The notes: generated by a model from the letters alone, not told the origin. DNA of 32,471 nt from 1-14-2-50-31-20 sp965370315 (GCA_965370315.1 CBDUTO010000041.1:1-32471), one strand, 5' to 3'; shown: positions 1-9,755, counted from the first letter of the stretch. Made by a program: numbers and translations.

Positions 1-710
1 CATGTCAATTTGATAAGGAAATTAAATTGAATGAAAAAGTTCTATTTCCAATATCTGAAGCTGAATCTATGGGAATGGAAGATGTACGGTTTGTGAAGTT
101 TCTTGATTCTGATGAGCATAAGTATTTTGGAACTTATACTGCTTATAACGGACACAAAATACAATCCCAAATAATTGAAACGAATAATTTCTCCAAATTT
201 ATAATTCACTCCATGCATGGTAAAACATCTTCTGATAAAGGTATGGCATTATTTCCAAAGAAAATAGATGGGAAATATTTTATGAATTCCAGAATTGATG
301 GGGAGAATATGTATATGATGTCCTCAGAAGATTTGATGGTGTGGAACAAAGCAGAAATTTTAAGTACACCTTCAGAACCGTGGGAATTTATACAGATTGG
401 TAATTGTGGATCGCCAATAGAAGTTAACGATGGTTGGTTGTTATTAACCCATTCAGTAGGGCCAATGCGGCGGTATGTAATGGGAGCAATGTTGTTGGAT
501 AAGAAAAACCCTACTAAAATTAAGGCCACACTTAGGGAACCACTACTTCAACCTGATGAAAATGAACGAGAGGGATATGTTCCAAATGTTGTTTATTCAT
601 GTGGTTCAATGATTCATAATAATAAGTTGATAATTCCGTATGCAGTTTCAGATTCGGCATGTAGTTTTGCAAATGTAGATATAGATAATTTAATAAAATC
701 GATGAACTAA
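1..710 (+). CDS. GH130 family glycosidase/phosphorylase, 5'-truncated by window edge
   Basis: The reading frame is open to the first base of the window, so the TTG at 27 is not a credible start and the N-terminal part of the gene lies outside. The visible part carries the five-bladed propeller signatures of GH130: GMEDVRF (the Asp is the presumed catalytic acid), GMALFPKKIDGKY, a GWLLLTHSVGPMRR block with the active-site His, and GAMLLD. Full-length relatives with the THSVGP signature usually have well over 300 residues. GH130 enzymes cleave beta-mannosides, by phosphorolysis or in some subgroups by hydrolysis. The gene is followed after 26 bases by a second GH130 gene, which points to one transcript. 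Family assignment is firm; substrate and phosphorylase-versus-hydrolase choice cannot be read from this part. Confidence 0.88.
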   Translation, partial: CQFDKEIKLNEKVLFPISEAESMGMEDVRFVKFLDSDEHKYFGTYTAYNGHKIQSQIIETNNFSKFIIHSMHGKTSSDKGMALFPKKIDGKYFMNSRIDGENMYMMSSEDLMVWNKAEILSTPSEPWEFIQIGNCGSPIEVNDGWLLLTHSVGPMRRYVMGAMLLDKKNPTKIKATLREPLLQPDENEREGYVPNVVYSCGSMIHNNKLIIPYAVSDSACSFANVDIDNLIKSMN

Positions 711-736
711 ATTTTAGATAAAAATGGAACGATATA

Positions 737-1645
737 ATGGAAGTTAATAAATTTACGAATAATCCAATATTAACTAGTGCTGATGTGCCTTTTAGAGTAA
801 ATAGTATTTTTAATGCAGGTGCTGTAAAATTTAAGAATCAATATATTTTAGTTTGTCGAGTGGAAATGCCCAATGGCAGATCTTCATTTATACTGGCAAG
901 AAGTGATGATGGCTATAAATTTAAATTGGATGATAAACCATGTTTAACTCCTGAAGATCATGGAGAATATTTTAAATATGTTGAATGGGGAATTGAAGAT
1001 ACACGTGTTACTGAGTTGGAAGGGAAATACTACCTAACATATACAGGTTATTCAAAGTATATGCCACTTGTAATATTAGCTGAAACTGAAGATTTTGAGA
1101 ATTTTAAAATACATGGTCCTATTACCGAACCTTCAAATAAAGACGCTGCAATATTTCCAGAAAAAATAAATGGATTTTATTGGAAAATAGATAGACCATC
1201 AGCAGAGGATAGTTGTGATATGTGGATAAATAAAAGTCCAGATTTAATACATTGGGGAAACTATCAGATTCTTGCCAATAAAACTCCTGGAAGCTGGGAA
1301 GCAAATAAAATTGGTGGTTCTACCCCCCCTATTAGAACCGATGCTGGATGGCTATTATTATATCATGGAGTTAGGAATTTTGGTGCAAACATATACAAGG
1401 TCGGTGCAATGTTACTAGATATTGATAATCCTTGGATTGAAATTGGAAGAACAAAAGCACCAATATTGCAGCCTGAGCATGGCTATGAGAGAATCGGTGA
1501 TGTTGGGAATGTTGTTTTCACAAATGGTTGGATAGTCGAACCTGATGGTAGTATCAAGATTTATTATTCTGGTGCAGATACAAATATTTGTATTGCTGAA
1601 ACAACTGTGGATTATCTTTTATCATTATGTAAACAGATTGGATAG
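737..1645 (+). CDS. GH130 family beta-mannoside phosphorylase-like enzyme
   Basis: A complete 302-residue GH130 protein without a signal peptide, hence probably cytoplasmic. Visible family landmarks are FNAGAVKF near the N-terminus, GIEDTR with the presumed catalytic Asp at residue 88, KDAAIFPEKINGFYWKIDRPS, GGSTPPI, and LLYHGVR with His210. The retained Arg and His residues are the type that bind phosphate in characterised mannosyl phosphorylases, so phosphorolysis giving mannose 1-phosphate is the likelier chemistry; this is inferred. The length matches the GH130 phosphorylases acting on beta-1,4-mannooligosaccharides or Man-GlcNAc. It sits between another GH130 gene and a secreted six-hairpin protein with 3 bases between stop and next start, so it is translationally close to its neighbours. 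Confidence 0.93.
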   Translation: MEVNKFTNNPILTSADVPFRVNSIFNAGAVKFKNQYILVCRVEMPNGRSSFILARSDDGYKFKLDDKPCLTPEDHGEYFKYVEWGIEDTRVTELEGKYYLTYTGYSKYMPLVILAETEDFENFKIHGPITEPSNKDAAIFPEKINGFYWKIDRPSAEDSCDMWINKSPDLIHWGNYQILANKTPGSWEANKIGGSTPPIRTDAGWLLLYHGVRNFGANIYKVGAMLLDIDNPWIEIGRTKAPILQPEHGYERIGDVGNVVFTNGWIVEPDGSIKIYYSGADTNICIAETTVDYLLSLCKQIG

Positions 1646-1648
1646 AAA

Positions 1649-2947
1649 ATGATAAAAACTAAAACCCTTTTTCTTTCTCTCTATTTTGTTTTTTTATCAC
1701 ATCTTCTTCTTTTTTGCCAAAGCTCTGCGAATAAGGATGATTTATATGTTAACCATAATCATCTTGATCAACTATATGAAGAGATTGTTGTTGATAATAT
1801 TGACATGGCAGTTATTCATATATATTCTGAATTTCCTAATTACGATTGGGTTGGTGATGATGATGAAGGCTTTACGTGTGTTGATGATGTAGCAAGAGCT
1901 GCAATATACTATGCAGAAGATTTTAGAATAAATGGCAATAAGGGCTCTCTAAGAAAAACAAAAATGCTGATTGAATATATAATGTATATGCAGTCGGAAA
2001 ATGGGTTTTATTATAATTTTATTTTTCCAGATTATTCGATAAATAAAACACATCAGAATAGTGAAAATAGAGCAGGATGGTGGTCTTGGCGTGCATTCTG
2101 GGTTTTGGTAGAAGTTTATGACATAATTAAATTGGAAGATGAGACAACAGCTAGCAAAATGTCAAAGCAAATCAATTCTACAGTTAAAGCAATCAAAACA
2201 AATATTGTAAAAACCAAAGAAACAACAGAAATTAAAGGCATTAATTTGCCCACATGGCTTCCACATAATACAGCATCTGATCAGGCAGCTTTGCTTGTTA
2301 TTGCTTTATCTAAGTATTCAAAATTGTTCAATGATAATTCTGTAATAACAATTATAAAGAATTTATCTGATGGTATCTCGATGATGCAGATTAGAGATAA
2401 ATCATTTCTCTATGATGGAGCTATCTTAAGTTGGCAAAATGTTTGGCATGCTTGGGGAAACTCGCAAAGTTATGCTTTGCTATCTGCTTATGAAGTAACT
2501 GGAGAAAAAAAGTATTTGGAAACTGCTCTCTATGAACTTGATAATTTTTGTCAAACTGTAAAAACTGTAAAGATGGTAAGCGAATTCCATACAGCAAAAA
2601 TCGATAATAAATATAATTTGATGAAGGAACATCAATTTGCCCAGATTGCCTATTCCATCCGTCCGATGATATTTGCTTCCATAAAAGCTAATGATTTAAC
2701 CGGTGATGATAGATATGCCGAGCTTGCTGGAGAAATGGCCAATTGGTTTTATGGTGATAATATTGCCAAAATAAAAATGTATCATGAAGATTCAGGCGTA
2801 TGCTATGATGGTATTATATCAGAAACAGAAGTGAATAAAAACTCAGGTGCTGAATCTACAATAGAAGCATTATTATCGATACAAAAAATCAGTCAAAATA
2901 AAATATCTTATACTATTTTAAAAGAATTAAGAAACGATGCCAAATAA
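1649..2947 (+). CDS. Exported six-hairpin (alpha/alpha) glycosidase-like protein
   Basis: The 432-residue product begins with a hydrophobic export signal (residues about 5-24, ending near LLLFCQSSA). The Cys is not preceded by a normal lipobox small residue, so cleavage by signal peptidase I is as likely as lipidation. The rest is alpha-helical with repeated aromatic-rich helix starts such as ENRAGWWSWRAFWVL, WQNVWHAWGNSQSYALLSAYE and AIYYAEDF, as expected for an (alpha/alpha)6 barrel. A conserved-looking acidic patch EGFTCVDDVARAA (about residues 74-86) may be part of the active site. I cannot name a glycoside hydrolase family. It overlaps the next GH130 gene by 11 bases, so it is tightly coupled to mannoside breakdown and may be the periplasmic partner of the cytoplasmic phosphorylases. 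Confidence 0.75.
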   Translation: MIKTKTLFLSLYFVFLSHLLLFCQSSANKDDLYVNHNHLDQLYEEIVVDNIDMAVIHIYSEFPNYDWVGDDDEGFTCVDDVARAAIYYAEDFRINGNKGSLRKTKMLIEYIMYMQSENGFYYNFIFPDYSINKTHQNSENRAGWWSWRAFWVLVEVYDIIKLEDETTASKMSKQINSTVKAIKTNIVKTKETTEIKGINLPTWLPHNTASDQAALLVIALSKYSKLFNDNSVITIIKNLSDGISMMQIRDKSFLYDGAILSWQNVWHAWGNSQSYALLSAYEVTGEKKYLETALYELDNFCQTVKTVKMVSEFHTAKIDNKYNLMKEHQFAQIAYSIRPMIFASIKANDLTGDDRYAELAGEMANWFYGDNIAKIKMYHEDSGVCYDGIISETEVNKNSGAESTIEALLSIQKISQNKISYTILKELRNDAK

Positions 2948-4070
2948 CTACGCAATTGATAAAATTATATTTTCACCAAAGGATGTTGATCTTTTTAACT
3001 CTCCGTTGCGTGATGGAATAGATGAGGAAACATACGTCCTGGGTGCTTTTAACCCCGGATTTACAAGGTTACCCAATGGCAATCTTTTAATTATGGTTAG
3101 AATTGCAGAAGCACTAAAGGAAAATGTTGTTGCTGAAAAATTAAGAGTAATCCGCAAACCAGTAAAATCGCAATATATTATTGATGAATATAACTTAAGC
3201 GAATTTTATACTGATGACCCTAGAAAATATTTATCAAAAAAACATACACATTGTAAAAATTATGCTTTAACATCTTTTTCATGGCTTTTACCTGTCGAAT
3301 TATCAGCAGATGGACTCGATGTTATAAAAATTCATTATGAAAAGGCTATAGTACCAACTGAGTTTTATCAGGAATATGGTATTGAAGATGCACGAATAAC
3401 AAAAATTGAAAACAAATATTACATGACGGCGTGTTGCGTTAGTACTACTAGGCACACAACTGTTCTTTATAGATCTGATAATGGTTTGGATTACGAATGT
3501 TTAGGAATTATTCTTGATCATCAGAACAAAGATATGGTTTTGTTTCCTGAACGTATTTTGGGAAAGTATTTTGCATTAACAAGACCACTAGGTGATCACT
3601 ATTTTATATCTCCAGATCAATCCAATATAATTGGCGGACCTTCAATCAATATTGCCCAGTCGCCAGATTTACTTCATTGGAAACCTTTAGATGTACCATT
3701 AATTGTATTAAAGAAAAATTCTAAGATATCTAAAAAAGTTGGTGGAGGTGCGCCTCCAATAAAAACAAGTAAAGGATGGCTTGTTTTTTTTCACGGTGTT
3801 GAATCAAAAGATGAAGTTGGAATATATAATACTTTCTGGGCAATGTTGGATTTGGAACAACCTGAAAAAATTATTACAGATACGATTGAAAAACCTATAC
3901 TTATAGCTAATCCTAAGTTAACAGATTACCTCGAAGATCACAAATATGTAGAAAATGTTGTATTTACTTCTGGTGTTGTGGAAGATAAAAAGAACTTTAT
4001 TTTGGCATCTGGCGAATTAGATTTATACTGTCGAATTACATACATACCTAAAGAAAAACTAATAAAATAA
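2937..4070 (+). CDS. GH130 family glycosidase/phosphorylase, third copy
   Basis: A complete 377-residue GH130 protein with no signal peptide. It has GAFNPGFTRLPNGNLLIMVRIAE near the N-terminus, GIEDAR with presumed catalytic Asp151, MVLFPERILGKYFALTRP, a GGGAPPIKT turn, GWLVFFHGVE with His286 and an AMLDLEQPEKI strand. It is longer than the second GH130 gene because of an N-terminal extension and an insert around residues 60-130, so it is probably a different subfamily with a different glycan, not a recent duplicate. Its ATG lies inside the end of the upstream six-hairpin gene, and the beta-mannosidase follows after 14 bases. Substrate is not readable; a mannose-containing oligosaccharide is inferred from the family and neighbours. 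Confidence 0.92.
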   Translation: MPNNYAIDKIIFSPKDVDLFNSPLRDGIDEETYVLGAFNPGFTRLPNGNLLIMVRIAEALKENVVAEKLRVIRKPVKSQYIIDEYNLSEFYTDDPRKYLSKKHTHCKNYALTSFSWLLPVELSADGLDVIKIHYEKAIVPTEFYQEYGIEDARITKIENKYYMTACCVSTTRHTTVLYRSDNGLDYECLGIILDHQNKDMVLFPERILGKYFALTRPLGDHYFISPDQSNIIGGPSINIAQSPDLLHWKPLDVPLIVLKKNSKISKKVGGGAPPIKTSKGWLVFFHGVESKDEVGIYNTFWAMLDLEQPEKIITDTIEKPILIANPKLTDYLEDHKYVENVVFTSGVVEDKKNFILASGELDLYCRITYIPKEKLIK

Positions 4071-4084
4071 TAGATAATAATAAA

Positions 4085-6517
4085 ATGAAGCTAAATAAAA
4101 ACTGGAAATTCAGAATTCTTCCAAACTGTAGTGAAGAAAAATCGTTTGGTAAACTGATTGAGAATAAATGGTATAGTGCTGAAGTACCTGGAACAATTCA
4201 TACGGATTTAATGACTGAAGGTATTATAGATGATCCATTTTATTCTGATAACGAATTAAAAATAACTTGGATAAATAATTGCGATTGGGAATATGAACTA
4301 CAATTTAACTCCGATTCAATTAATCTATCGAAAGAGTATTCCCTACTATTTGAAGGGCTTGATACAATAGCCGAAATTAGATTAAATGGCGAACTGCTCG
4401 GAAATGCAGATAATATGTTTATTGGACATAGATATAGTGTAACTAAACTTTTAAAAGATAAAAATATTTTAAAAATTGTTTTCCAATCTCCAATAAATTA
4501 CGGGAAAAAACTTGAAAGTGAGATGGGCAAATTACAAGTTGCATTAGCCTCAGAACGTGTCTATCTGAGAAAAGCTCAATATTCATTTGGTTGGGACTGG
4601 GGGCCAAGTTTTCCTACAGTTGGTATCTGGAAAGATGTTTATTTGATTGAAGAACCAACTCATAAAATTGATGATGTTAAATTTGATACAATAAATCTAT
4701 CTAAAAATCACGCTGATTTATTGCTGCAATTCAATTTAGTTGGAGAGCTTGAGAAAGTAGAAAGACTTGAAATAAATTTGTGTTTTGAGGATTCTGAAAA
4801 AAAGGAGATTATCGAAAATATTTCAGATTCGCAAATTGTCCATTCAATTAAACTGGATAGTCCAAAATTATGGTATCCAAATGGTTTAGGTGATGCAAAT
4901 TTGTATAACCTAAGTATTAAAGCTTTTGATTGTAATAATAATTCAATTGCAGTATTTAAAAAAAATGTTGGGATTAGAAAGACTGAATTAATATTAAAAA
5001 ATGAGAATGAGGAAAACTCTTTTCATTTTAAAATAAATGACTCAAAAGTATTTATAAAGGGTGTAAACTGGATTCCTGCTGATTCTTTTTTACCACGTGT
5101 AGATAGTTCAAAATATGATAAACTTCTTTCCCTCGCTAAAGATGCGAATGTTAATATGGTACGTGTTTGGGGTGGTGGTGTATATGAAAATAATGAATTT
5201 TATAATATTTGTGATCAGTTAGGTTTACTTGTCTGGCAAGATTTTATGTTTGCTTGCGGAGCATATCCAGAACACAATAAGTTTATAGAAAATGTAACTG
5301 AAGAAGTAAAGCAAACTGTAATTAGGTTAAGGCTCCATCCATCTATAGCAATTTGGTGTGGTAATAATGAAAACGAATGGGGGTGGACTCAGAATGAAAC
5401 CTTGCCAATTGAAGAAATGTCAGGTTATAAAATTTATCATAAAATAATTCCAAATTTATTGCAGAGCCTTGATAACATAAGACCATATTGGCCTTCATCT
5501 CCATTTGGCAATAGTATTGCGCCAAATAATTCTGATGAAGGGAATACACATCAATGGAATATTTGGAGTATGTGGCAAGATTATACTGAAGTAAAAAATG
5601 ACAAAAGTAAATTTGTATCTGAGTTCGGATTTCAGGGACCAGCAAATCTTGATACATTTAAAAAATGTCTGCCCAAAGAAAATTATAAAATCCAAGATAG
5701 ATTATTCGAATTCCATAATAAGCAAGTAGAAGGTCCAGAACGACTAACTCGATTTTTAAGTGGACATCTTCCAATAGTTACAGAATTTGATGATTACATC
5801 TATCTAACTCAGTTAAATCAAGGGTTTGCCCTTAAAACTTGCATTGAACATTGGCGCTCTAATGATGTTACTAATGGTAGTATTATTTGGCAGTTAAATG
5901 ATTGTTGGCCTGTTACTAGTTGGGCAATAGTCGATTCTGAAATAAAACCAAAATTAGCTTATCACTTTGTTAAAAACATTTTTAGCAATATAATCCTTCT
6001 AATAAATGAGAAAGAAAATACTCCAAAACTGATTGTTAAAAATGATGGACACAAAGAATTTAGAGGAACTTTAAGCTTATCTCTTGTTGAACTACATTCA
6101 TCTGAAACTATTGAAAAGTTAGATGTCGAAATAGAGGTTTCGCGATTTGAATCTAAAATTATATTAAACGAATGGTTTGAAAAAATAGATGAAAATAATA
6201 TAATGGTTTTTACAATTTTTGATGAGACAAGCGGCGTAGTTAATAGAAACTATTTTACTAAGGGAAGATGGAAGCATAAAAGACTACTGGAACCTGAAAT
6301 ATCATACGATTTCTCTAAAATTAACGAAAACAAATTATTCATCGAATCAAATAATTTGGCATTATTTGTTGATCTTTATCATCCAGAAATTGTTTTTGAA
6401 GAGAGAGGCTTTATATTGTTGGGTGGAGAGAAGAGGGAAATAAGCTTTACAAAAATAGATGATGTTATATTTGAAATAGATAAATTAAAACTTAGAATGC
6501 TCAACCAATATTTATAA
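4085..6517 (+). CDS. Beta-mannosidase, glycoside hydrolase family 2
   Basis: The 810-residue protein follows the GH2 beta-mannosidase plan: an N-terminal sugar-binding beta-sandwich (W-x-AEVPGTIHTDL, the GWDWGPSFPTVGIW block), immunoglobulin-like domains, then a TIM barrel with WIPADSF, NMVRVWGGGVYE and GLLVWQDFMFACGAYPE. The acid/base is Glu429 in CGNNENEW and the nucleophile is Glu513 in VSEFGF, both in place. It removes terminal beta-linked mannose from oligosaccharides by a retaining mechanism. There is no export signal, so it should act in the cytoplasm on imported fragments beside the three GH130 enzymes. The combination of GH2 hydrolase with GH130 enzymes suggests more than one type of mannosyl linkage or acceptor is processed. 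Gaps to both neighbours are under 15 bases. Confidence 0.95.
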   Translation: MKLNKNWKFRILPNCSEEKSFGKLIENKWYSAEVPGTIHTDLMTEGIIDDPFYSDNELKITWINNCDWEYELQFNSDSINLSKEYSLLFEGLDTIAEIRLNGELLGNADNMFIGHRYSVTKLLKDKNILKIVFQSPINYGKKLESEMGKLQVALASERVYLRKAQYSFGWDWGPSFPTVGIWKDVYLIEEPTHKIDDVKFDTINLSKNHADLLLQFNLVGELEKVERLEINLCFEDSEKKEIIENISDSQIVHSIKLDSPKLWYPNGLGDANLYNLSIKAFDCNNNSIAVFKKNVGIRKTELILKNENEENSFHFKINDSKVFIKGVNWIPADSFLPRVDSSKYDKLLSLAKDANVNMVRVWGGGVYENNEFYNICDQLGLLVWQDFMFACGAYPEHNKFIENVTEEVKQTVIRLRLHPSIAIWCGNNENEWGWTQNETLPIEEMSGYKIYHKIIPNLLQSLDNIRPYWPSSPFGNSIAPNNSDEGNTHQWNIWSMWQDYTEVKNDKSKFVSEFGFQGPANLDTFKKCLPKENYKIQDRLFEFHNKQVEGPERLTRFLSGHLPIVTEFDDYIYLTQLNQGFALKTCIEHWRSNDVTNGSIIWQLNDCWPVTSWAIVDSEIKPKLAYHFVKNIFSNIILLINEKENTPKLIVKNDGHKEFRGTLSLSLVELHSSETIEKLDVEIEVSRFESKIILNEWFEKIDENNIMVFTIFDETSGVVNRNYFTKGRWKHKRLLEPEISYDFSKINENKLFIESNNLALFVDLYHPEIVFEERGFILLGGEKREISFTKIDDVIFEIDKLKLRMLNQYL

Positions 6518-6525
6518 AATAGTAA

Positions 6526-9500
6526 ATGATAAACAAAAAAATAATATCTACAATTATAAAAATCTCGACAATTATTTTGTTCGCTATGAATTTTGTTTGT
6601 GATATTTCAGCACAGCAAATATCTATTGGTCGAATTGAGCAGATGCCGAACTATCCGCTAACATATGATTTGCCAGATTTTAAAAGCATAGCTGTTGGTT
6701 ATGATTCGTTAATTTTTGATCTAAACTCATCTGGTAATTATCTTCCAGCAATATTTATAAATGGTTCTACAATAAATTATCATGAACATAATAGTTTTGG
6801 TATTCATTCATATATAGGTACCGTTAATGCAGAAAATGGAGAAGCAATTAATGTTCTTCCAGCTGTAGTTAGTGCTTCATTGAATGGCATTGATAAAACA
6901 AATGATAGAGGTTATAACTGGGTATTGATGTGTGAGGAGTACTTTAATAAACGTTCAGCAGAAAATGTATATCTCAATGGACCACAAGGAAGTAGTGGTG
7001 GCGACTGGTGGTATGATACTATGCCGAACATCTTTTTTTACCAGTTAAATGATTTATATCCTGGTACTGGAGATTTTGATTATCAATTTGTTAAAATTGC
7101 TGATCAATGGCTTACAGCAATTGAAAATATGAGTGCAAGAGCGACCCCATGGCGCAAAGCGGTAATGTATTATCGTGCTTGGTCGTTATCAACAATGACT
7201 GGAAATTCAACTGGTGTACTTGAGCCAGAAGCTGCAGGTGCTATTGCTTGGCTACTTTATAATGCATATGTGGAAACAGGAGATGAAAAATATCGTATAG
7301 GTGCTGAGTGGTCTTTAGAATTCTTAGATGGTCTTTCTGATAATCCTAGTTATGAATTACAGTTATCATATGGTGCTCTTGTGGCTGCCAGAATGAATGC
7401 AGAAGTTGGAACTGATTATGATCTAAATAAAATTCTAAATTGGTGTTTTAATGTTGGTCAATTGCGCAACTGGGGTGCCATTGTGGGAAAGTGGGGCGAC
7501 TATGAAGTGAATGGATTAATTGGAGAAGTAAACGGTAATAATGATTACGCATTTGCGATGAATACTTTTGAACAAATTGGTGCTCTCGTACCTTTAGTTC
7601 GATATGATGAGCAGTATGCAAGAGCAATTGGAAAATGGACATTAAATGCGGCTAACTCAGCACGACTCTTTTATCCAAAGTATTTGCCTGATGAAAATCA
7701 AGAAAATGAAGATTGGGCAAAAGTTAATGATCCAAATTCTTATATAGCCTACGAAGCGCTTAGAGAGGATAAAAACATGAATAGTCCTTTCGCTACTGGG
7801 GATGCTGTAGCTGGAGGATGGGCGGCAACTAATTTGGGTTTATATGGATCATCGCATGTTGGAATTTTGGGTGGAATAATTGACACGACAAACGTAAGTA
7901 AAATTTTACAGCTCGATCTTCTTAAAACTGATTACTACCATTCTGAAACATATCCAACCTTCTTATATTATAATCCTTACAATGAATCCAAAACGGTTAA
8001 GCTGAATTTGCAATCTGGAAGCTTTGATATTTATGAATCTGTAAACAATAACTTTATTCAGCATTCAGTTTCTGGTGAGATTGATTTAATTATAGAAGGC
8101 AATAGTGCAATAATTGTTGTAATAATTCCTTCTGGTGGGGATGTGAATTTTGATCTTCACAAAATGTTTATAAATGGAAAAATAGTTGATTATAATTCTG
8201 CTAATCTTGTGGATAATCATCCCCCAAGATTAAAGGCACTTGCAATTAGTGATAGTACGGTAACAATTAATTCAACAATTCCTATCTATGCTACTGCAGT
8301 CGATTTAGATGGAGATGAACTAAGATATGCTTGGGAAATTAATGGAGAAATAATTGAGAAAGATAGTAGTATAATTAATTGGATTGTCCCAAATCAAAAA
8401 GGTTCCTATAATGTTAGAGCTATTGTTTCTGATATTGCTGGAGATAGTGATACATTGAATCTTATAATAAATGTTACAGAGGAAGTAATTGAACCACCTA
8501 AAATTGAAATGATAAAAGCTTCTCCAAGAAAGATTGATTTATCTAATGAATCATCTATAGAATGTATAGTATTAAATGAGAGTGGTGAAATACTGGAATA
8601 TCAATGGTCTGCAAGATTTGGTTCTCTTTCTGGTTCAGGATCGCAAGTTGTATGGCAAGCTCCAAGTACCGAAGGTAATTATTTTATTGGCTGTAATGTT
8701 ATTAATCAAAATGGATTTTCAGTTTCTGATAGTATTGAAGTTATAGTTCGGGATTTTTCATTACATGAAAAAGGTACACTTGTTGCACATTACCCATTTA
8801 CCGGAAACGTAAATGATGAAAGTGGAAATAATTTAAATGGTGAACTGAAAGGTCCAGATTTCACCAAAGATAGATTTGGAACTGTGAATAGTGCAGTGCA
8901 ATTTGATGGGAGCAATGATTATATAATTGTTGAGAACAATAGCCTTCTTAATTTTACTCAAGAAATAAGTGTAAATTTTTGGATGATGATTGATCAGTTT
9001 TATGAGCGTGAAGCTTATCCAATTTCTCATGGTAACTGGGAAAACAGGTGGAAAGCTTCAATTACAAATAATAAACTGAGATGGACAATAAAAACTAGCA
9101 ATGGTATTGTTGACCTGGATACTGAAACTGAACTGGAAACTAGAAAATGGTATTTTGTTTCGCTTCAATATAGTGGTGCTGATTTAGAGATATTTCTTGA
9201 TAATAACCTAGATGCATTTAAATATTGGAGTGGTTCAATTAATTCAACCACTATCGATTTAACTATTGGACAAGCTCTACCAACAAATAATAGTTATAAT
9301 TTTGCTGGTAAACTTGATGACATTAGAATTTATGATTATGCATTAAGTAATTCCGAAATAAATGAACTTTATGATATTAATACAAAAATTAGTGATGATA
9401 GAATTTCCAATTTACCTCAAAAATCTTTGTTAAAACAAAATTTCCCGAATCCATTTAATGGGCAAACAAATATTGGATTTTATATAAAATCCGATTCATT

Positions 9501-9696
9501 TGTAAATCTATCAATTTATGATCTTTTAGGACGAAAGGTTAAAACATTAATTGCAGAAAAACTATCAAGCGGTTGGCATGATATAGCTTGGAATTTTAAG
9601 GACACAAATGGAAGTAACTTAGCAAGTGGAGTTTACATCTACAGAATAACAGCAAAGAGATTTGTTGAATCAAAAAAAATGTTGTTGATTCAATAA
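6526..9696 (+). CDS. Secreted multidomain glycan-active protein with PKD-like, LamG and T9SS sorting domains
   Basis: A 1056-residue exported protein. Residues 1-30 form a signal peptide ending near ISAQ. Residues about 31-550 look like a helical six-hairpin catalytic module (GWSLEFLDGL-type helices, GGDWWYDTMPN, LVPLVRYDEQYARAIGKW). Two immunoglobulin/PKD-like domains follow at about 564-654 and 655-745. A LamG/concanavalin-like domain spans about 748-945 (LVAHYPFTGNVNDESG, AVQFDGSNDYI, GKLDDIRIYDYAL). A C-terminal sorting domain begins near 966 (LKQNFPNPFNGQTNI, YDLLGRKVKTL, GVYIYRI). The last module is known to direct secretion and surface attachment by the type IX system. The protein therefore probably works on the cell surface on the polymer that feeds this operon. 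Catalytic residues and linkage specificity are unknown. It starts 8 bases after the beta-mannosidase. Confidence 0.82.
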   Translation: MINKKIISTIIKISTIILFAMNFVCDISAQQISIGRIEQMPNYPLTYDLPDFKSIAVGYDSLIFDLNSSGNYLPAIFINGSTINYHEHNSFGIHSYIGTVNAENGEAINVLPAVVSASLNGIDKTNDRGYNWVLMCEEYFNKRSAENVYLNGPQGSSGGDWWYDTMPNIFFYQLNDLYPGTGDFDYQFVKIADQWLTAIENMSARATPWRKAVMYYRAWSLSTMTGNSTGVLEPEAAGAIAWLLYNAYVETGDEKYRIGAEWSLEFLDGLSDNPSYELQLSYGALVAARMNAEVGTDYDLNKILNWCFNVGQLRNWGAIVGKWGDYEVNGLIGEVNGNNDYAFAMNTFEQIGALVPLVRYDEQYARAIGKWTLNAANSARLFYPKYLPDENQENEDWAKVNDPNSYIAYEALREDKNMNSPFATGDAVAGGWAATNLGLYGSSHVGILGGIIDTTNVSKILQLDLLKTDYYHSETYPTFLYYNPYNESKTVKLNLQSGSFDIYESVNNNFIQHSVSGEIDLIIEGNSAIIVVIIPSGGDVNFDLHKMFINGKIVDYNSANLVDNHPPRLKALAISDSTVTINSTIPIYATAVDLDGDELRYAWEINGEIIEKDSSIINWIVPNQKGSYNVRAIVSDIAGDSDTLNLIINVTEEVIEPPKIEMIKASPRKIDLSNESSIECIVLNESGEILEYQWSARFGSLSGSGSQVVWQAPSTEGNYFIGCNVINQNGFSVSDSIEVIVRDFSLHEKGTLVAHYPFTGNVNDESGNNLNGELKGPDFTKDRFGTVNSAVQFDGSNDYIIVENNSLLNFTQEISVNFWMMIDQFYEREAYPISHGNWENRWKASITNNKLRWTIKTSNGIVDLDTETELETRKWYFVSLQYSGADLEIFLDNNLDAFKYWSGSINSTTIDLTIGQALPTNNSYNFAGKLDDIRIYDYALSNSEINELYDINTKISDDRISNLPQKSLLKQNFPNPFNGQTNIGFYIKSDSFVNLSIYDLLGRKVKTLIAEKLSSGWHDIAWNFKDTNGSNLASGVYIYRITAKRFVESKKMLLIQ

Positions 9697-9755
9697 TATC
9701 TAAGAAATACTTAACTATGATAATTACTATTAATAAACTGATATAGAAAATTATA

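Noticed and set aside
27..710. Complete GH130 gene starting at the TTG at 27
   Set aside because: The frame is open to the window edge and the coding similarity begins immediately, with the N-terminal part of the propeller missing, so the gene is cut by the edge.
5343..5695. Minus-strand frames of about 65-105 residues inside the beta-mannosidase
   Set aside because: They are shadows of a strongly supported gene, with no domain or start signals of their own; the same holds for the other antisense frames in the window.
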